Positions 7,961 to 16,999 of a DNA stretch of 64,000 nucleotides are shown one piece after another (within the stretch, counting starts at the first letter, position 1; each line of letters begins with the position of its first letter). The notes under the pieces were generated by a model. It searched no databases and was not told where the DNA came from. It saw nothing but the letters and a program-made list of their open reading frames with translations. The stretch spans positions 620,001 to 684,000 of the forward strand of contig NZ_JASNWE010000002.1 of assembly GCF_030283145.1 (NCBI RefSeq). The letters run 5' to 3'. Source of the stretch: Actinomadura xylanilytica (GTDB lineage: Bacteria; Actinomycetota; Actinomycetes; Streptosporangiales; Streptosporangiaceae). A program made the position numbers and the translations under genes.

Positions 7961-8002
7961 TTGAACCCTCAACTAACCTCGCCAGAGTCGTTGAAACTTC
8001 AA
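7961..8002. promoter_or_regulatory. Two TTGA-N4-TCAA palindromes, 30 bp centre to centre
   Basis: TTGAACCCTCAA and TTGAAACTTCAA are spaced exactly three helical turns apart just before the YceI ribosome site. TTGAA/TTCAA palindromes are typical of MarR-family operators in actinobacteria. No MarR gene is adjacent. The second site would overlap the transcription start. Confidence 0.5.
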
Positions 8003-8022
8003 GCAACTCCTTGGGAGACCCC

Positions 8023-8571
8023 GTGAGCATTGCCACCGTCGCGCCCGGCCTGACCGCCGGCACCTGGAACATCGACCCGACCCACTCCGAGGTCGCGTTC
8101 ACCATCCGGCACCTGATGACCAAGGTACGGGGCAGCTTCACCGAGTTCACCGGCGCGATCCAGATCGCCGAGGAGACGGCCGCCAGCACCGCCGTCGCCG
8201 AGATCAAGATGGCCTCCATCGACACCCGCAACGCCGACCGCGACGCGCACGTCCGCTCGGCCGACGTGCTGGACATCGAGAACCACCCGACGATGACCTT
8301 CAAGACCAGCGGCGTCCGCAGCGAGGGCGGCGACCACTTCCTCGACGGCGAGCTCACCGTGCGCGGCGTCACCCGCCCGATCTCGCTCAAGGTCGAGTTC
8401 AACGGTGTCGGCGAGGACCCGTGGGGCGGCACCCGCGTCGGCTTCTCCGCCGGCACCACGATCAACCGCCGTGACTGGGGCGTGGAGTTCAACGTCCCCC
8501 TCAAGGGCGACAAGGCGATGCTCGGCGACAAGGTCGACATCCAGCTCGAGGTCCAGGCCGTCCGCGCCTGA
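8023..8571 (+). CDS. YceI-family lipid-binding protein
   Basis: The product is 182 residues starting at a GTG behind GGGAG. The whole chain is one YceI domain: TWNIDPTHSEVAFTIRHLM at the start, then DTRNADRDAHVRSADVLDIE, HPTMTFKTSGV and the closing strand. This lipocalin-like barrel binds long isoprenoid or amide lipids in homologues. No signal peptide is visible, so unlike E. coli YceI it is probably cytoplasmic, as is usual for actinobacterial members. Monocistronic: paired palindromes upstream and a strong hairpin downstream. Confidence 0.92.
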   Translation: MSIATVAPGLTAGTWNIDPTHSEVAFTIRHLMTKVRGSFTEFTGAIQIAEETAASTAVAEIKMASIDTRNADRDAHVRSADVLDIENHPTMTFKTSGVRSEGGDHFLDGELTVRGVTRPISLKVEFNGVGEDPWGGTRVGFSAGTTINRRDWGVEFNVPLKGDKAMLGDKVDIQLEVQAVRA

Positions 8572-8586
8572 CCCTCACCGCACTTT

Positions 8587-8621
8587 CGAAGGGCCGTCCA
8601 CCCAACGTGGACGGCCCTTCG
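8587..8621 (+). terminator. Rho-independent terminator after the YceI gene
   Basis: A perfect 15-bp stem (CGAAGGGCCGTCCAC and its complement) with a 5-base CCAAC loop, 16 bases after the stop codon. Confidence 0.85.
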
Positions 8622-8700
8622 CGTTTCCACCCCAGCCCGCCGCCAGTCCCCCAAGCGAACCGCAGCGGCGCCCGTGCCGCCTGGACTGAGGAGCGAGGAA

Positions 8701-8875
8701 CGAGCGACGAGGGAAGGCGGCACGTAAAGGGCGCCGCGGAGGTGAGCGGCAAACAGAGCACGAGCGACGAGGGAAGGCGGCACGCAAAGGGCGCCGCGGA
8801 GGTGAGCGGCAAACAGAGCACGAGCGACGAGGGAAGGCGGCACGTCAGGGCGCCGCGGAGGTGAGCGGCTAACAG
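8701..8875. repeat. 60-bp minisatellite, about 2.9 copies
   Basis: Copies begin at 8701, 8761 and 8821. The first two differ by a single base (CACGTAAAGG versus CACGCAAAGG). The third is truncated and runs into the stop codon of the histidine kinase gene. Each unit contains GGTGAGCGGCAAACAGAGCA, which closely resembles the complement of the last codons of that kinase, so the array looks like reiterated gene end. Confidence 0.9.
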
Positions 8876-10215
8876 GTGAGCGGCAAGCACAGCACGAAGC
8901 GGGCGCCGTTGGGGCGGTCTTCGATGCGGAGGGTGCCGCCGTGGGCGTGCGCGATCTCGCGGGCGATGGCGAGGCCGAGGCCGGTGCCGCCGGTGCCGCG
9001 GCTGCGGGCGGTGTCGAGGCGGGTGAAGCGTTCGAAGACGCGCTCGTGGTCCTCGGCGGGGATGCCGGCGCCGTCGTCGGTGACGGCGAGGACGGCGCGG
9101 TCGCCGTCGCGGGCCACCTCGACGGTGATGTGGCCGCCCGCGTACCGCTCGGCGTTGTCGAGGAGGTTGCCGAGCAGCCGGGCGAGCTGCATGCGGACGC
9201 CGCGGACGGTGACGCCGCCGGCCAGGTCGGTGCGGACGCCGACGTCGGAAGAGCGGCGGCCGATCTCGGCGGCGGCGAGGTCGGCGAGGTCGATGGGTTC
9301 GTGCGCGGCGGTGCCGCCGGTGCCGATGCGGGCGAGCAGCAGCAGGTCGGTGACGATCGATTCGAGCCGGTCGGTGTCGCGGAGCGCGGAGTCGACGACG
9401 GCGGGCAGGTCGGTGTCGCCCGGGTACATCGAGGCGTCCTCGAGGTTGGCGCGCAGCCCGGCGATGGGGGTGCGCAGCTCGTGGGAGGCGTCGGAGGCGA
9501 ACTGGCGCTGGCGGGCGACCGCGTTCTCCAGCCGGTCGAGGGTGCGGTTGGCGGTGCGGGCGAGCTGGGCGATCTCGTCCTCGCCGGGCGGTTCGGGGAC
9601 GCGGCGGCTGAGGTCGGTGGCGCTGATCTCGGCGAGCTGGGCGCGGATCGCCTCGACCGGGCCGAGGGTGCGGCCGACGATCCGCCAGGTGACCCAGGCG
9701 ACGAGCGCGGCCAGGGCCAGCACCACGGCGCCGAACAGCGCCTCCAGGAGGCCGTTGACCAGGTAGGACGGCATCGGTTTGGACGCGTACACCACGACCG
9801 AGTCGGGCGCGGTGGTGACCCTGATCACCTCGACCAGGGAGCAGGATCCGCCGGGGCCGCGTCCGCGGCATTCGACGAAGTCGTGGATCCGGACGGCGCT
9901 GGAGGGCCAGAGCCGGGCCAGGGGGCCGCGCCCGGCGGCGGCCGGGGTGGCGTCCAGGACGTGCCCGCCGGGGCCGACGACCTGGACCAGGACCCGTCCG
10001 CCGGTGTCGTCGGGGATCGGGGTGGCCAGGGTGCCGTCGCGGACGCCGCCGCTGGCCTTGCGGGCGGCGATCTGCGTCTCGCGGAGCAGGTCGCCGTTGA
10101 CGGTGTCGCGGACGGAGAGGTCGACCGCGGCGGCGATCGCGCCGAACACCAGGGCGGCGAGCACGGCGGCGACGAGCGTGTCGCGAGCCCGGATCGAGCG
10201 GGGCCGCATCCGCAT
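8869..10215 (-). CDS. Two-component sensor histidine kinase (orphan)
   Basis: The product is 448 residues from ATG 10215, chosen for GGAG 7 bases upstream. Order: N-terminal membrane helix (about 10-32), extracytoplasmic sensor domain with two cysteines, second helix (about 155-180), HAMP, HisKA with QFASDASHELRTPIAGLRAN (His is the phosphorylation site), then HATPase with NLLDNAERYA, DDGAGIP and GTGGTGLGLAIAREI. It should autophosphorylate in response to an envelope signal. No response regulator is adjacent on either side, which is unusual for this type. The last codons merge with a 60-bp repeat array. Confidence 0.9.
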   Translation of the reverse strand: MRMRPRSIRARDTLVAAVLAALVFGAIAAAVDLSVRDTVNGDLLRETQIAARKASGGVRDGTLATPIPDDTGGRVLVQVVGPGGHVLDATPAAAGRGPLARLWPSSAVRIHDFVECRGRGPGGSCSLVEVIRVTTAPDSVVVYASKPMPSYLVNGLLEALFGAVVLALAALVAWVTWRIVGRTLGPVEAIRAQLAEISATDLSRRVPEPPGEDEIAQLARTANRTLDRLENAVARQRQFASDASHELRTPIAGLRANLEDASMYPGDTDLPAVVDSALRDTDRLESIVTDLLLLARIGTGGTAAHEPIDLADLAAAEIGRRSSDVGVRTDLAGGVTVRGVRMQLARLLGNLLDNAERYAGGHITVEVARDGDRAVLAVTDDGAGIPAEDHERVFERFTRLDTARSRGTGGTGLGLAIAREIAHAHGGTLRIEDRPNGARFVLCLPLTC

Positions 10216-10444
10216 CGGGTTCTCCTGCGGTTCGTCGGGGGTTCCGGCGCTTCTTGCGGCGCCGCCGGGCGGGAGGGGCCGCCCATCGCAGAGTGTCACG
10301 GCCGGTGGGGCCGCCGCTTCGGATCCGACCTACGCTACCGGCCGGTCACATATCGGCTCGCCCGATAAACGGCTCCGGGTTTCCACCGGCCTCGGACTGG
10401 ACATCCGTTTTGTGACGGTTCCCTCTAAGTACTGGGATGGACGC

Positions 10445-11926
10445 ATGGGCAGGGACGTGTCCCCGGTGACCATCAGTGGCGAGGACCGGCGCCGCTACCG
10501 CGACAAGGTGCGGCGCTGCCTGGACGTGCTGGCCCGCATGCTGGGCGAGTCACAGTTCGAGTTCGACCGCCCGCACATCGGACTGGAGGTCGAGCTCAAC
10601 CTGATCGACGCGCTGGGCGACCCGCTCATGCGCAACGCCGACGTGCTCAAGGCGATCGCCGATCCGGCCTGGGCCACCGAGCTGGGCCAGTTCAACCTGG
10701 AGATCAATATCCCGCCGCGCGAGCTGGGCGGCGAGGGCGCCGGCGAACTGGAGACCGAGGTCGCCGCGCAGCTCGCGCACGCCGACGACCGGGCCCGCGA
10801 GGTCGGCGGGCGGCTGGTGATGATCGGCGTGCTGCCGACGCTGCGCCGCACCGACCTCGGTGAGGAGACCCTGTCGTCCAACGCGCGGTACCGGATGCTC
10901 AACGACCAGATCGTCGCGGCGCGCGGCGAGGAGCTGCACATCGCGATCGACGGACCCGAACCGCTGCGCCTGCACACCGACTGCATCATGCCCGAGGCGG
11001 CGTGCACCAGCGTCCAGTTCCATTTGCAGGTCAGCCCGGAGGAGTTCGCCCCCTACTGGAACGCGGCGCAGGCGATCGCCGGTGCGCAGGTCGCGATGGC
11101 GGCCAACTCGCCGTTCCTGTTCGGCCACCGGCTGTGGCACGAGAGCCGGATCACGCTGTTCGAGCAGGCCACCGACACCCGGCCGGACGAGCTGAAGGCG
11201 CAGGGCGTGCGGCCCCGGGTGTGGTTCGGGGAACGGTGGATCACCTCGGTGTTCGACCTGTTCGAGGAGAACGCCCGCTACTTCCCGTCGCTGCTGCCGC
11301 TGTGCGATGACGAGGATCCGCTGGAGGTTCTGGAGGAGGGCGGCATCCCTGAGCTCGGCGAGCTGTCGCTGCACAACGGCACGGTCTACCGCTGGAACCG
11401 TCCGATCTACGCGGTGGTGAACGGGCGTCCCCATCTGCGTGTGGAGAACCGCGTGCTCCCGGCCGGTCCGACCATCGCCGACGTCATCGCCAACGGCGCG
11501 TTCTACTACGGCGTCGTCCGGATGCTCGTGGAGGAGGAGCGTCCCGTCTGGAGCCGCCTGTCGTTCGCCACCGCCGAGGAGAACCTGCACCGCGCCGCCC
11601 GGAACGGCATGGAGTCCACGCTCTACTGGCCAGGGATGGGCGACGTGCCCGCCGCCGAGCTCATCCTGCGCAGGCTGCTGCCGCTGGCCTACGAGGGGCT
11701 CGACCGCTGGGGCGTCGACCCGGCCCGCCGTGACCGGCTGCTCGGCATCATCGAACGGCGCTGCGTGACCGGACGGACCGGCGCGGCCTGGCAGATCGGG
11801 ACCGTCGACGCGATCGAGAAGTCGTCCGGCGCCGATCGGCACGAGGCGCTGCGGCTGATGACGCGCGGCTACGTCGAGCACATGGACACCAACGAGCCCG
11901 TCCACACCTGGCCGATCGGGCCCTGA
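10445..11926 (+). CDS. Glutamate-cysteine ligase family 2 protein (carboxylate-amine ligase)
   Basis: The product is 493 residues, a single GCS2 domain. Members join glutamate to an amine such as cysteine using ATP. Visible family features are IGLEVELNLID near residue 40 (metal and ATP site), GQFNLEINIPPREL, the HTDCIMPEAACTSVQFHLQ strand, and MAANSPFLFGHRLWHESRI. It is longer than YbdK (about 370 residues) and may form a distinct actinobacterial subgroup. Cysteine specificity cannot be told from sequence. Actinobacteria use mycothiol, so ergothioneine or another pathway is possible, but no partner genes are adjacent. Transcribed alone, diverging from the kinase. Confidence 0.8.
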   Translation: MGRDVSPVTISGEDRRRYRDKVRRCLDVLARMLGESQFEFDRPHIGLEVELNLIDALGDPLMRNADVLKAIADPAWATELGQFNLEINIPPRELGGEGAGELETEVAAQLAHADDRAREVGGRLVMIGVLPTLRRTDLGEETLSSNARYRMLNDQIVAARGEELHIAIDGPEPLRLHTDCIMPEAACTSVQFHLQVSPEEFAPYWNAAQAIAGAQVAMAANSPFLFGHRLWHESRITLFEQATDTRPDELKAQGVRPRVWFGERWITSVFDLFEENARYFPSLLPLCDDEDPLEVLEEGGIPELGELSLHNGTVYRWNRPIYAVVNGRPHLRVENRVLPAGPTIADVIANGAFYYGVVRMLVEEERPVWSRLSFATAEENLHRAARNGMESTLYWPGMGDVPAAELILRRLLPLAYEGLDRWGVDPARRDRLLGIIERRCVTGRTGAAWQIGTVDAIEKSSGADRHEALRLMTRGYVEHMDTNEPVHTWPIGP

Positions 11927-11955
11927 CGCGCGGCCCGCCCGGGGCCCGCGGTCTT

Positions 11956-11973
11956 CACACAAACCACACAAAC
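11956..11973. promoter_or_regulatory. Tandem CACACAAAC x2 upstream of a response-regulator gene
   Basis: Two perfect abutting 9-mers lie about 40 bases before the GTG start of an OmpR-type regulator. OmpR/PhoB proteins bind direct repeats with about 10-11 bp spacing, so this is a plausible autoregulatory site. Confidence 0.35.
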
Positions 11974-12014
11974 CACGCTCGGACCATCCGCACGGCGCTC
12001 CTAGAGTCGGGCTC

Positions 12015-12701
12015 GTGACAGCGAACGAGCAGCGCATCCTGGTCGTCGAGGACGAGCCGACGATCGCGCAGGAGGTCGCGGCCCGGCTCACCGCCGAGGG
12101 CTTCGCGGTGCGGGTCGCCGCGGACGGCCCCGCGGCAGTCGAGCTGGCCCGCGAGTACGAGCCGGGCCTCATCGTGCTCGACGTCATGCTGCCGGGCTTC
12201 GACGGGCTGGAGGTGTGCCGCCGCGTCCAGGCCGAGCGGCAGGTGCCGGTGCTGATGCTCACCGCCCGGGACGACGAGACCGACATGCTCGTCGGCCTCG
12301 GCGTGGGCGCCGACGACTACGTCACCAAGCCGTTCAGCATGCGCGAGCTGGTCGCCCGCATCCGCGCGGTGCTGCGCCGCGTCGACCGTCCGGCCGCGAG
12401 CCCCGCCCCCGGCCCGCTGCGCGTCGGCCCGCTGGAGATCGACGCGCGGGCGCGGCGGGTCCGCCGCGACGGCCGGGAGGTGCACCTCACCCCGACCGAG
12501 TTCGACCTGCTGGGCTGCCTGGCCCGCAACCGGGGCGCGGTGCTGACCCGGGCGGTGCTGCTCGAACAGGTGTGGGACTGGGCGGACGCGTCCGGCACGC
12601 GGGTGGTCGACAGCCATGTCAAGGCGCTGCGCCGCAAGCTCGGCTCCGGCCTGATCCGCACCGTGCACGGCGTCGGCTACTGCCTGGAGACGGCGCCGTG
12701 A
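12015..12701 (+). CDS. OmpR/PhoB-family response regulator
   Basis: The product is 228 residues. Receiver domain: acidic pair in VVEDEP, phospho-acceptor Asp in LIVLDVMLPGFDG, Thr in MLTAR, Lys in VTKPF. Winged-helix output domain: HLTPTEFDLLGCLARNRGAV and SHVKALRRKLGSGLIRTVHGVGY. It is the cytosolic partner of the kinase encoded next, whose GTG overlaps its stop by 4 bases (GTGA), indicating coupling. A third gene for a DUF4173 membrane protein follows with the same overlap, so the three should respond to the same envelope signal. Confidence 0.95.
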   Translation: MTANEQRILVVEDEPTIAQEVAARLTAEGFAVRVAADGPAAVELAREYEPGLIVLDVMLPGFDGLEVCRRVQAERQVPVLMLTARDDETDMLVGLGVGADDYVTKPFSMRELVARIRAVLRRVDRPAASPAPGPLRVGPLEIDARARRVRRDGREVHLTPTEFDLLGCLARNRGAVLTRAVLLEQVWDWADASGTRVVDSHVKALRRKLGSGLIRTVHGVGYCLETAP

Positions 12702-13786
12702 GGGTCTTCCACGACCTGTGGGCGAAGCTGCCCCGGCCGCTCGACCCGCTGCGCTCGATCAAGGTCAAGTTCGGCGTGGTCGCGGCGGTGACCGCGTGCA
12801 CCGCGACCCTCATCGTGCTGTGGGGCTACCTGCTCGGCTTCCGGGCGCGGCAGACGCTGCCCGTCGGGATGTTCATCTCGCTCGGCGTGATGCAGCTCAT
12901 CGCGCACGGCATGACCGCGCCGCTGCGCGAGATGACCGCGGCGGCCAGGGCGATGGCCCGCGGCGACTACAGCCGCCGGGTGCGCGCGACCTCCCGGGAC
13001 GAGGTGGGCGAGCTGGCCCACGCGTTCAACCGGATGGCCACCGACCTCGCCGAGGTCGACCGGCAGCGGCGCGAGTTCGTCGCCAACGTCTCGCACGAGC
13101 TGCGCACCCCGATCAGCGCGCTGCGGGCCGTCCTGGAGAACGTCGCCGACGGCGTCACCCCGGCGACGCCCGAGGTGCTCGAATCGGCCGTCGAGCAGAC
13201 CGACCGGCTCGGCCGCCTGGTCACCCAGCTCCTGGACCTGTCCCGGGTGGACGCCGGTGCGGTCGCGCTCCAGACCGGCCGGATCGACATCACGGCGTTC
13301 GTCGCCGACGTCACCGCCGAGGCCGCCGCCGGGCACCCCGGGGCGCGCTTCGACGTCGACGTGCCCGCCGGGCTGCACGCGCTCGGCGACCGCGACCGGC
13401 TGCACCAGGTCCTGGCCAACCTGCTCGACAACGCCGCCCGGCACAGCCCGCCGGACCGTCCCGTCACCGTCACCGCCCGCCCTCTGCCCGACCGGCTCCG
13501 CGGAGGCGACGCGCCCGGGGGCGAGCCGCCCGGCGGACTCCGCGGGCTCGTCCTGGAGGTGTCCGACGAAGGGCCGGGCATCCCGCCGAGCGAACGGGAC
13601 CGCGTCTTCGAACGCTTCTCGCGCGGCGCCGCCGCGCACGCCACCCCGGACGGCGGCACCGGACTGGGCCTCGCCATCGCCCGCTGGGCGGTCGACCTGC
13701 ACGGCGGCGACATCCACGTCGTCGACACGCCCCGCGGCTGCCGCATCCGGGTCGCCATCCCCCCGACCCCTGGAGAATCGACGTGA
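12698..13786 (+). CDS. Sensor histidine kinase of the OmpR-type pair
   Basis: The product is 362 residues with a start overlapping the regulator stop. One or two N-terminal membrane helices (about 25-70: VVAAVTACTATLIVLWGYLL and LPVGMFISLGVMQLIAHG) with almost no extracytoplasmic loop, then HAMP, HisKA (FVANVSHELRTPISALRAVL), and HATPase with NLLDNAARHS, DEGPGIP and GGTGLGLAIARWA. The lack of a sensor domain makes it an intramembrane-sensing kinase, so the neighbouring multi-pass DUF4173 protein is a candidate accessory sensor. That link is inference from context. Confidence 0.95.
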   Translation: MRVFHDLWAKLPRPLDPLRSIKVKFGVVAAVTACTATLIVLWGYLLGFRARQTLPVGMFISLGVMQLIAHGMTAPLREMTAAARAMARGDYSRRVRATSRDEVGELAHAFNRMATDLAEVDRQRREFVANVSHELRTPISALRAVLENVADGVTPATPEVLESAVEQTDRLGRLVTQLLDLSRVDAGAVALQTGRIDITAFVADVTAEAAAGHPGARFDVDVPAGLHALGDRDRLHQVLANLLDNAARHSPPDRPVTVTARPLPDRLRGGDAPGGEPPGGLRGLVLEVSDEGPGIPPSERDRVFERFSRGAAAHATPDGGTGLGLAIARWAVDLHGGDIHVVDTPRGCRIRVAIPPTPGEST

Positions 13787-15414
13787 TCAACACCCCGCAC
13801 CCCGGCCGTCCCGGCCCGGCGGCGAGCGCGACGCCGCCGCTGCGCCCGAACGGGCTGCCCGAGCCCATCAGGCTCACCCCGGTCCTGGTGGACCGCCTCT
13901 TCGAGAAGTGGCACGACCCCGCACGGCCGTTCTCCCCCGCCCTGCTCGGAGGCGTGCTCGCCGCCGGGGCCGTCGGAGTCGTCGCCCTCGGCGGCGGCTG
14001 GAGGGACGGCGCCCTCCACAACGGCCTCAACCTCGTCCTCGCCGCCGTGGCGATCGCCTGCGTGGCGCTGCCCGCCGCGTGGTCGGCCGGACGGATCGTG
14101 GCCGCCCCCGGCCGCCGCACCGCCCGCGACCCGCGCGGCCGATCCAGGATCAACCGCACCGGGCTGGCCTTCTGCCTGCTGGCGCTGGCACTCGCCGCGC
14201 TCGCCGCGTTCCGCGACTCGCCCTGGGTGGTCGGGCTCGGCGTGCTGCTCGCCCTGCCGGTCGCCGCCTACGGGGTCACGGGCGGACGGACCTGGACCGA
14301 GGTGATCGGCGGCGGGCTGGTCCTGCCGTTCGTGCTCCCCCACGCGGCGCCGTGGGTCGCGCGGGGCGTCCGCGGCACCGTCACGTCCGGGCGCTTCCGG
14401 CTCGGGCCGATCGTCCGCACCGGGCTGATCGCGGGCGCGCTGCTGCTGGTGTTCGGCGGGCTGTTCGCCAACGCCGACGCCGCGTTCGGCGACCTGGCCA
14501 AGGGCCTGGTCCCCGACGTCTCCCCCGCCGCGCAAACGTGGCGGATCGTCACGGGCGCGGGCACGGCCTTCCTCGCGCTCGCCCTCACGTCGCTCGCGAT
14601 GGCCCCGCCGCCGCTGCGCGTCCTCGCTCCGTCCCGGCCGGCCCCGGCGGGCCGCTGGACCTGGGCGGTGCCGATCGCCGCGCTCGACCTGCTCTTCTTC
14701 GCGTTCTGCGCGATCCAGGCGAACGTGCTGCTGGCGTCCGACCGGGACGAGGTGCTGCGCTCGACCGGCCTCACCTACGCCGAGTACGCGCGGCAGGGCT
14801 TCTTTCAGCTCGTCATCGTGACCGTCCTGGTCCTCGCGGTCGTCGCGTTCGCGGTCCGCTACGCGCCCCTCGGCACCCGCCGCGACCGGGCCCTCGTCCG
14901 CACCCTGCTCGGCCTGCTGTGCGCGCTGACGCTGGTCGTCGTCGCGGTCGCGCTCCGCCGCCTCTACCTGTACGAGGAGAACTCCGGCTGGACCCGGCTG
15001 CGGCTCTGGGTGCACGCCTTCGAGCTCTGGCTCGGCCTGGTCGTGGTGATGGTCGCGGCGGCCGGCGCCACGTTCAAGGCGTCCTGGCTGCCGCGCGCGG
15101 TCGCGGCGAGCGGCGCGGCGGCGTTCATCGGCCTCGCCGTCCTGAACCCCGACGCGTTCATCGCCGAACGCGACGTCTCCCGCTTCGAGCACACCGGCCG
15201 GATCGACCTCGGCTACCTGAGCGGGCTGTCGGCCGACGCCGTCCCGGCGCTCGACCGGCTCCCGGAGCCGCAGCGCTCCTGCGCCCTGCGGGAGATCGCC
15301 TACCGGCTCACCCGCGACGAGCCCGGCCTGGCCGCCAACCTGGCGCGGCACGACGCCCGCGCCGTGCTGCACCGACGCCCCGTGGCGTCCGCACCGTGCC
15401 GGGCGCCCGGCTGA
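13783..15414 (+). CDS. DUF4153/DUF4173 multi-pass membrane protein
   Basis: The product is 543 residues with about 12 predicted membrane helices, ending in a cytosolic tail of about 90 residues. The conserved core ASDRDEVLRSTGLTYAEYAR followed by QGFFQLVIVTVL, and then LYLYEENSGWTRLRLWVHAF, is the hallmark of DUF4173/DUF4153 proteins. In actinobacteria these genes commonly follow a two-component pair, as here, with GTG overlapping the kinase stop by 4 bases. The biochemical role is unknown. It may transmit or generate the signal for the kinase. Confidence 0.85.
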   Translation: MINTPHPGRPGPAASATPPLRPNGLPEPIRLTPVLVDRLFEKWHDPARPFSPALLGGVLAAGAVGVVALGGGWRDGALHNGLNLVLAAVAIACVALPAAWSAGRIVAAPGRRTARDPRGRSRINRTGLAFCLLALALAALAAFRDSPWVVGLGVLLALPVAAYGVTGGRTWTEVIGGGLVLPFVLPHAAPWVARGVRGTVTSGRFRLGPIVRTGLIAGALLLVFGGLFANADAAFGDLAKGLVPDVSPAAQTWRIVTGAGTAFLALALTSLAMAPPPLRVLAPSRPAPAGRWTWAVPIAALDLLFFAFCAIQANVLLASDRDEVLRSTGLTYAEYARQGFFQLVIVTVLVLAVVAFAVRYAPLGTRRDRALVRTLLGLLCALTLVVVAVALRRLYLYEENSGWTRLRLWVHAFELWLGLVVVMVAAAGATFKASWLPRAVAASGAAAFIGLAVLNPDAFIAERDVSRFEHTGRIDLGYLSGLSADAVPALDRLPEPQRSCALREIAYRLTRDEPGLAANLARHDARAVLHRRPVASAPCRAPG

Positions 15415-15420
15415 AGGACC

Positions 15421-15456
15421 TGAGCACCGGCGCCCCGCCGGACGCGCCGGTGCTCA
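15421..15456. terminator. Bidirectional terminator between convergent genes
   Basis: TGAGCACCGGCG pairs perfectly with CGCCGGTGCTCA (12-bp stem, 12-base loop). The right arm contains the stop codon of the PucR gene on the other strand, so both convergent genes share it. Confidence 0.75.
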
Positions 15457-16725
15457 GGAGCGGCGGAAGGAGACGATCTCCGCGGAGTCGCCGACGGCCT
15501 CGCGCGCCGGCGGGATCAGGTGCTCGCCCGGGTTGTCGGCCAGCAGCGCGCGGGCGCGGAGCACGATCTCCAGGTCGAAGCGCAGGTCGGGGTCCAGGAG
15601 CTGGTCGCCGAACAGCTCCTCGAGCTGGCGGAGGCGGTAGCGGACCGTCTGCGGGTGGACGTGCAGCCGCATCGCGACCTCGTTGGCGTTGCGGCCGGAC
15701 TGGAGCCAGGCCAGCAGGGTCTCGGCCAGCCGGTCCTGCTGGCTGGCCCGCAGGTGGGCCAGCGGCTCCAGCCGCAGCGCGGCCAGCGAGGTGATCAGAT
15801 CCTCGTCCTGGAACAGGATCAGCGTGGACATGTGCTCGACGCTGCGGATCACGCCGGTGTCGGCCTCGATCACGCCGCGCCGGACCAGGCCGAGCGTCTT
15901 GCGGGCCCACGCGCTGGACCGGCCCGCCTCGGCGAGCGGGACGGTCGGGCCGACGACGGCGAGGGTGCCGCTCAGCGCCCGGTCGACCAGCTTGGCGCGG
16001 CCGGGCCCGTCCGGGTCGGGGACGATCAGGCTCGGGGTGCGGCGGGTGAGGTCGGCGAGGATGTCGGGCGGGAACGCCGACTGCCGGGCGTCCTGGCGGC
16101 CGAGGGCGACGGCCGCGATGGTCCGCGGGACCGGCCAGTGCGCGGCGGCGGCCAGGTCGGCGATGGCCTCGGGCGCGGCCGGCGGGTCCGACAGCAGCAG
16201 TTCGAGCAGCCGCTGGCGGCGGCGCTGCATCTCCCCCGCGACGGCGGCCTTGGCCTGTGCGAACCCCTCGGCCGCGGCGGCGGCCAGCTCGTCCTGGAAC
16301 ATCAGCAGGGCCTCCCCGACCGCGCCGAGCATCCGCGACGACACGTCCTCGTTGGCCGCGCCCTCCGCGATCCGCCGCCAGGCGATCATGCCGCCGACCC
16401 GCATCGCGGTCTGCATCGCGTCCAGGCTGCGGCCCTCGCCGGCCTCGCCGCGGCCGATCGCGCGGAAGAAGTCGTTCACCGAGGTCAGCTCGTGGCCGGG
16501 GTCGGCCACCCGGTCGACGAAGTAGTGCAGCACGCGCTCGACCGCCAGCCGGAGCGTGCCGGAGTAGGAACCGTCGCCGGGCCGGTCGTACTCGCGCACC
16601 CGCGCCTGGATCTCCTGGATCATGTCGTCGGCCACCGCGTCGAGATGGGGCCGCATGTGATCGGCGAGCTCCCGGGGCAGCTCCGCCCAGGGCCGGCCTT
16701 GTGAGATGGGTCCCTCGTCCGCCAC
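15454..16725 (-). CDS. PucR/CdaR-family transcriptional regulator
   Basis: The product is 423 residues. The C-terminal 60 residues form the PucR helix-turn-helix: LAETLLAWLQSGRNANEVAM, RLHVHPQTVRYRLRQLEELF. A central GGDEF-like fold and a helical N-terminal domain of about 170 residues (RsbRD-type look) precede it. Such regulators control purine, amino-acid or lipid catabolism genes in actinobacteria. The target is not evident because no metabolic operon is adjacent on the same strand. The AT-rich stretch at about 16770-16800 upstream is the probable promoter. It converges with the DUF4173 gene. Confidence 0.88.
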   Translation of the reverse strand: MADEGPISQGRPWAELPRELADHMRPHLDAVADDMIQEIQARVREYDRPGDGSYSGTLRLAVERVLHYFVDRVADPGHELTSVNDFFRAIGRGEAGEGRSLDAMQTAMRVGGMIAWRRIAEGAANEDVSSRMLGAVGEALLMFQDELAAAAAEGFAQAKAAVAGEMQRRRQRLLELLLSDPPAAPEAIADLAAAAHWPVPRTIAAVALGRQDARQSAFPPDILADLTRRTPSLIVPDPDGPGRAKLVDRALSGTLAVVGPTVPLAEAGRSSAWARKTLGLVRRGVIEADTGVIRSVEHMSTLILFQDEDLITSLAALRLEPLAHLRASQQDRLAETLLAWLQSGRNANEVAMRLHVHPQTVRYRLRQLEELFGDQLLDPDLRFDLEIVLRARALLADNPGEHLIPPAREAVGDSAEIVSFRRS

Positions 16726-16999
16726 GTGGCCCTTCCCTTCCCCCTGTGTTGCGCGCCGGACACGAGGGGTAATTACTTACTTATGTTGGGCATGTGGGAA
16801 AAATGATGACCCTCACTGGCGTCCGGGCGCAAAGTCCAGGTCGATAGAAGACCAGATTCGGCCGGGGGAATGACGAGATGTTACAGCGCGACCACGCTCC
16901 CCCACCTTTTCGGAGCGCTACGGCCGACAGGGGCCTGCCGATCGTTCGGGCAATCTCATACGAGATGCGGCGTCATCCGGCCCCACCCCACACCCCCGC

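Noticed and set aside
8701..8880. CRISPR-like array
   Set aside because: The units are contiguous 60-bp repeats without unique spacers, and no cas genes are present. It is a minisatellite.
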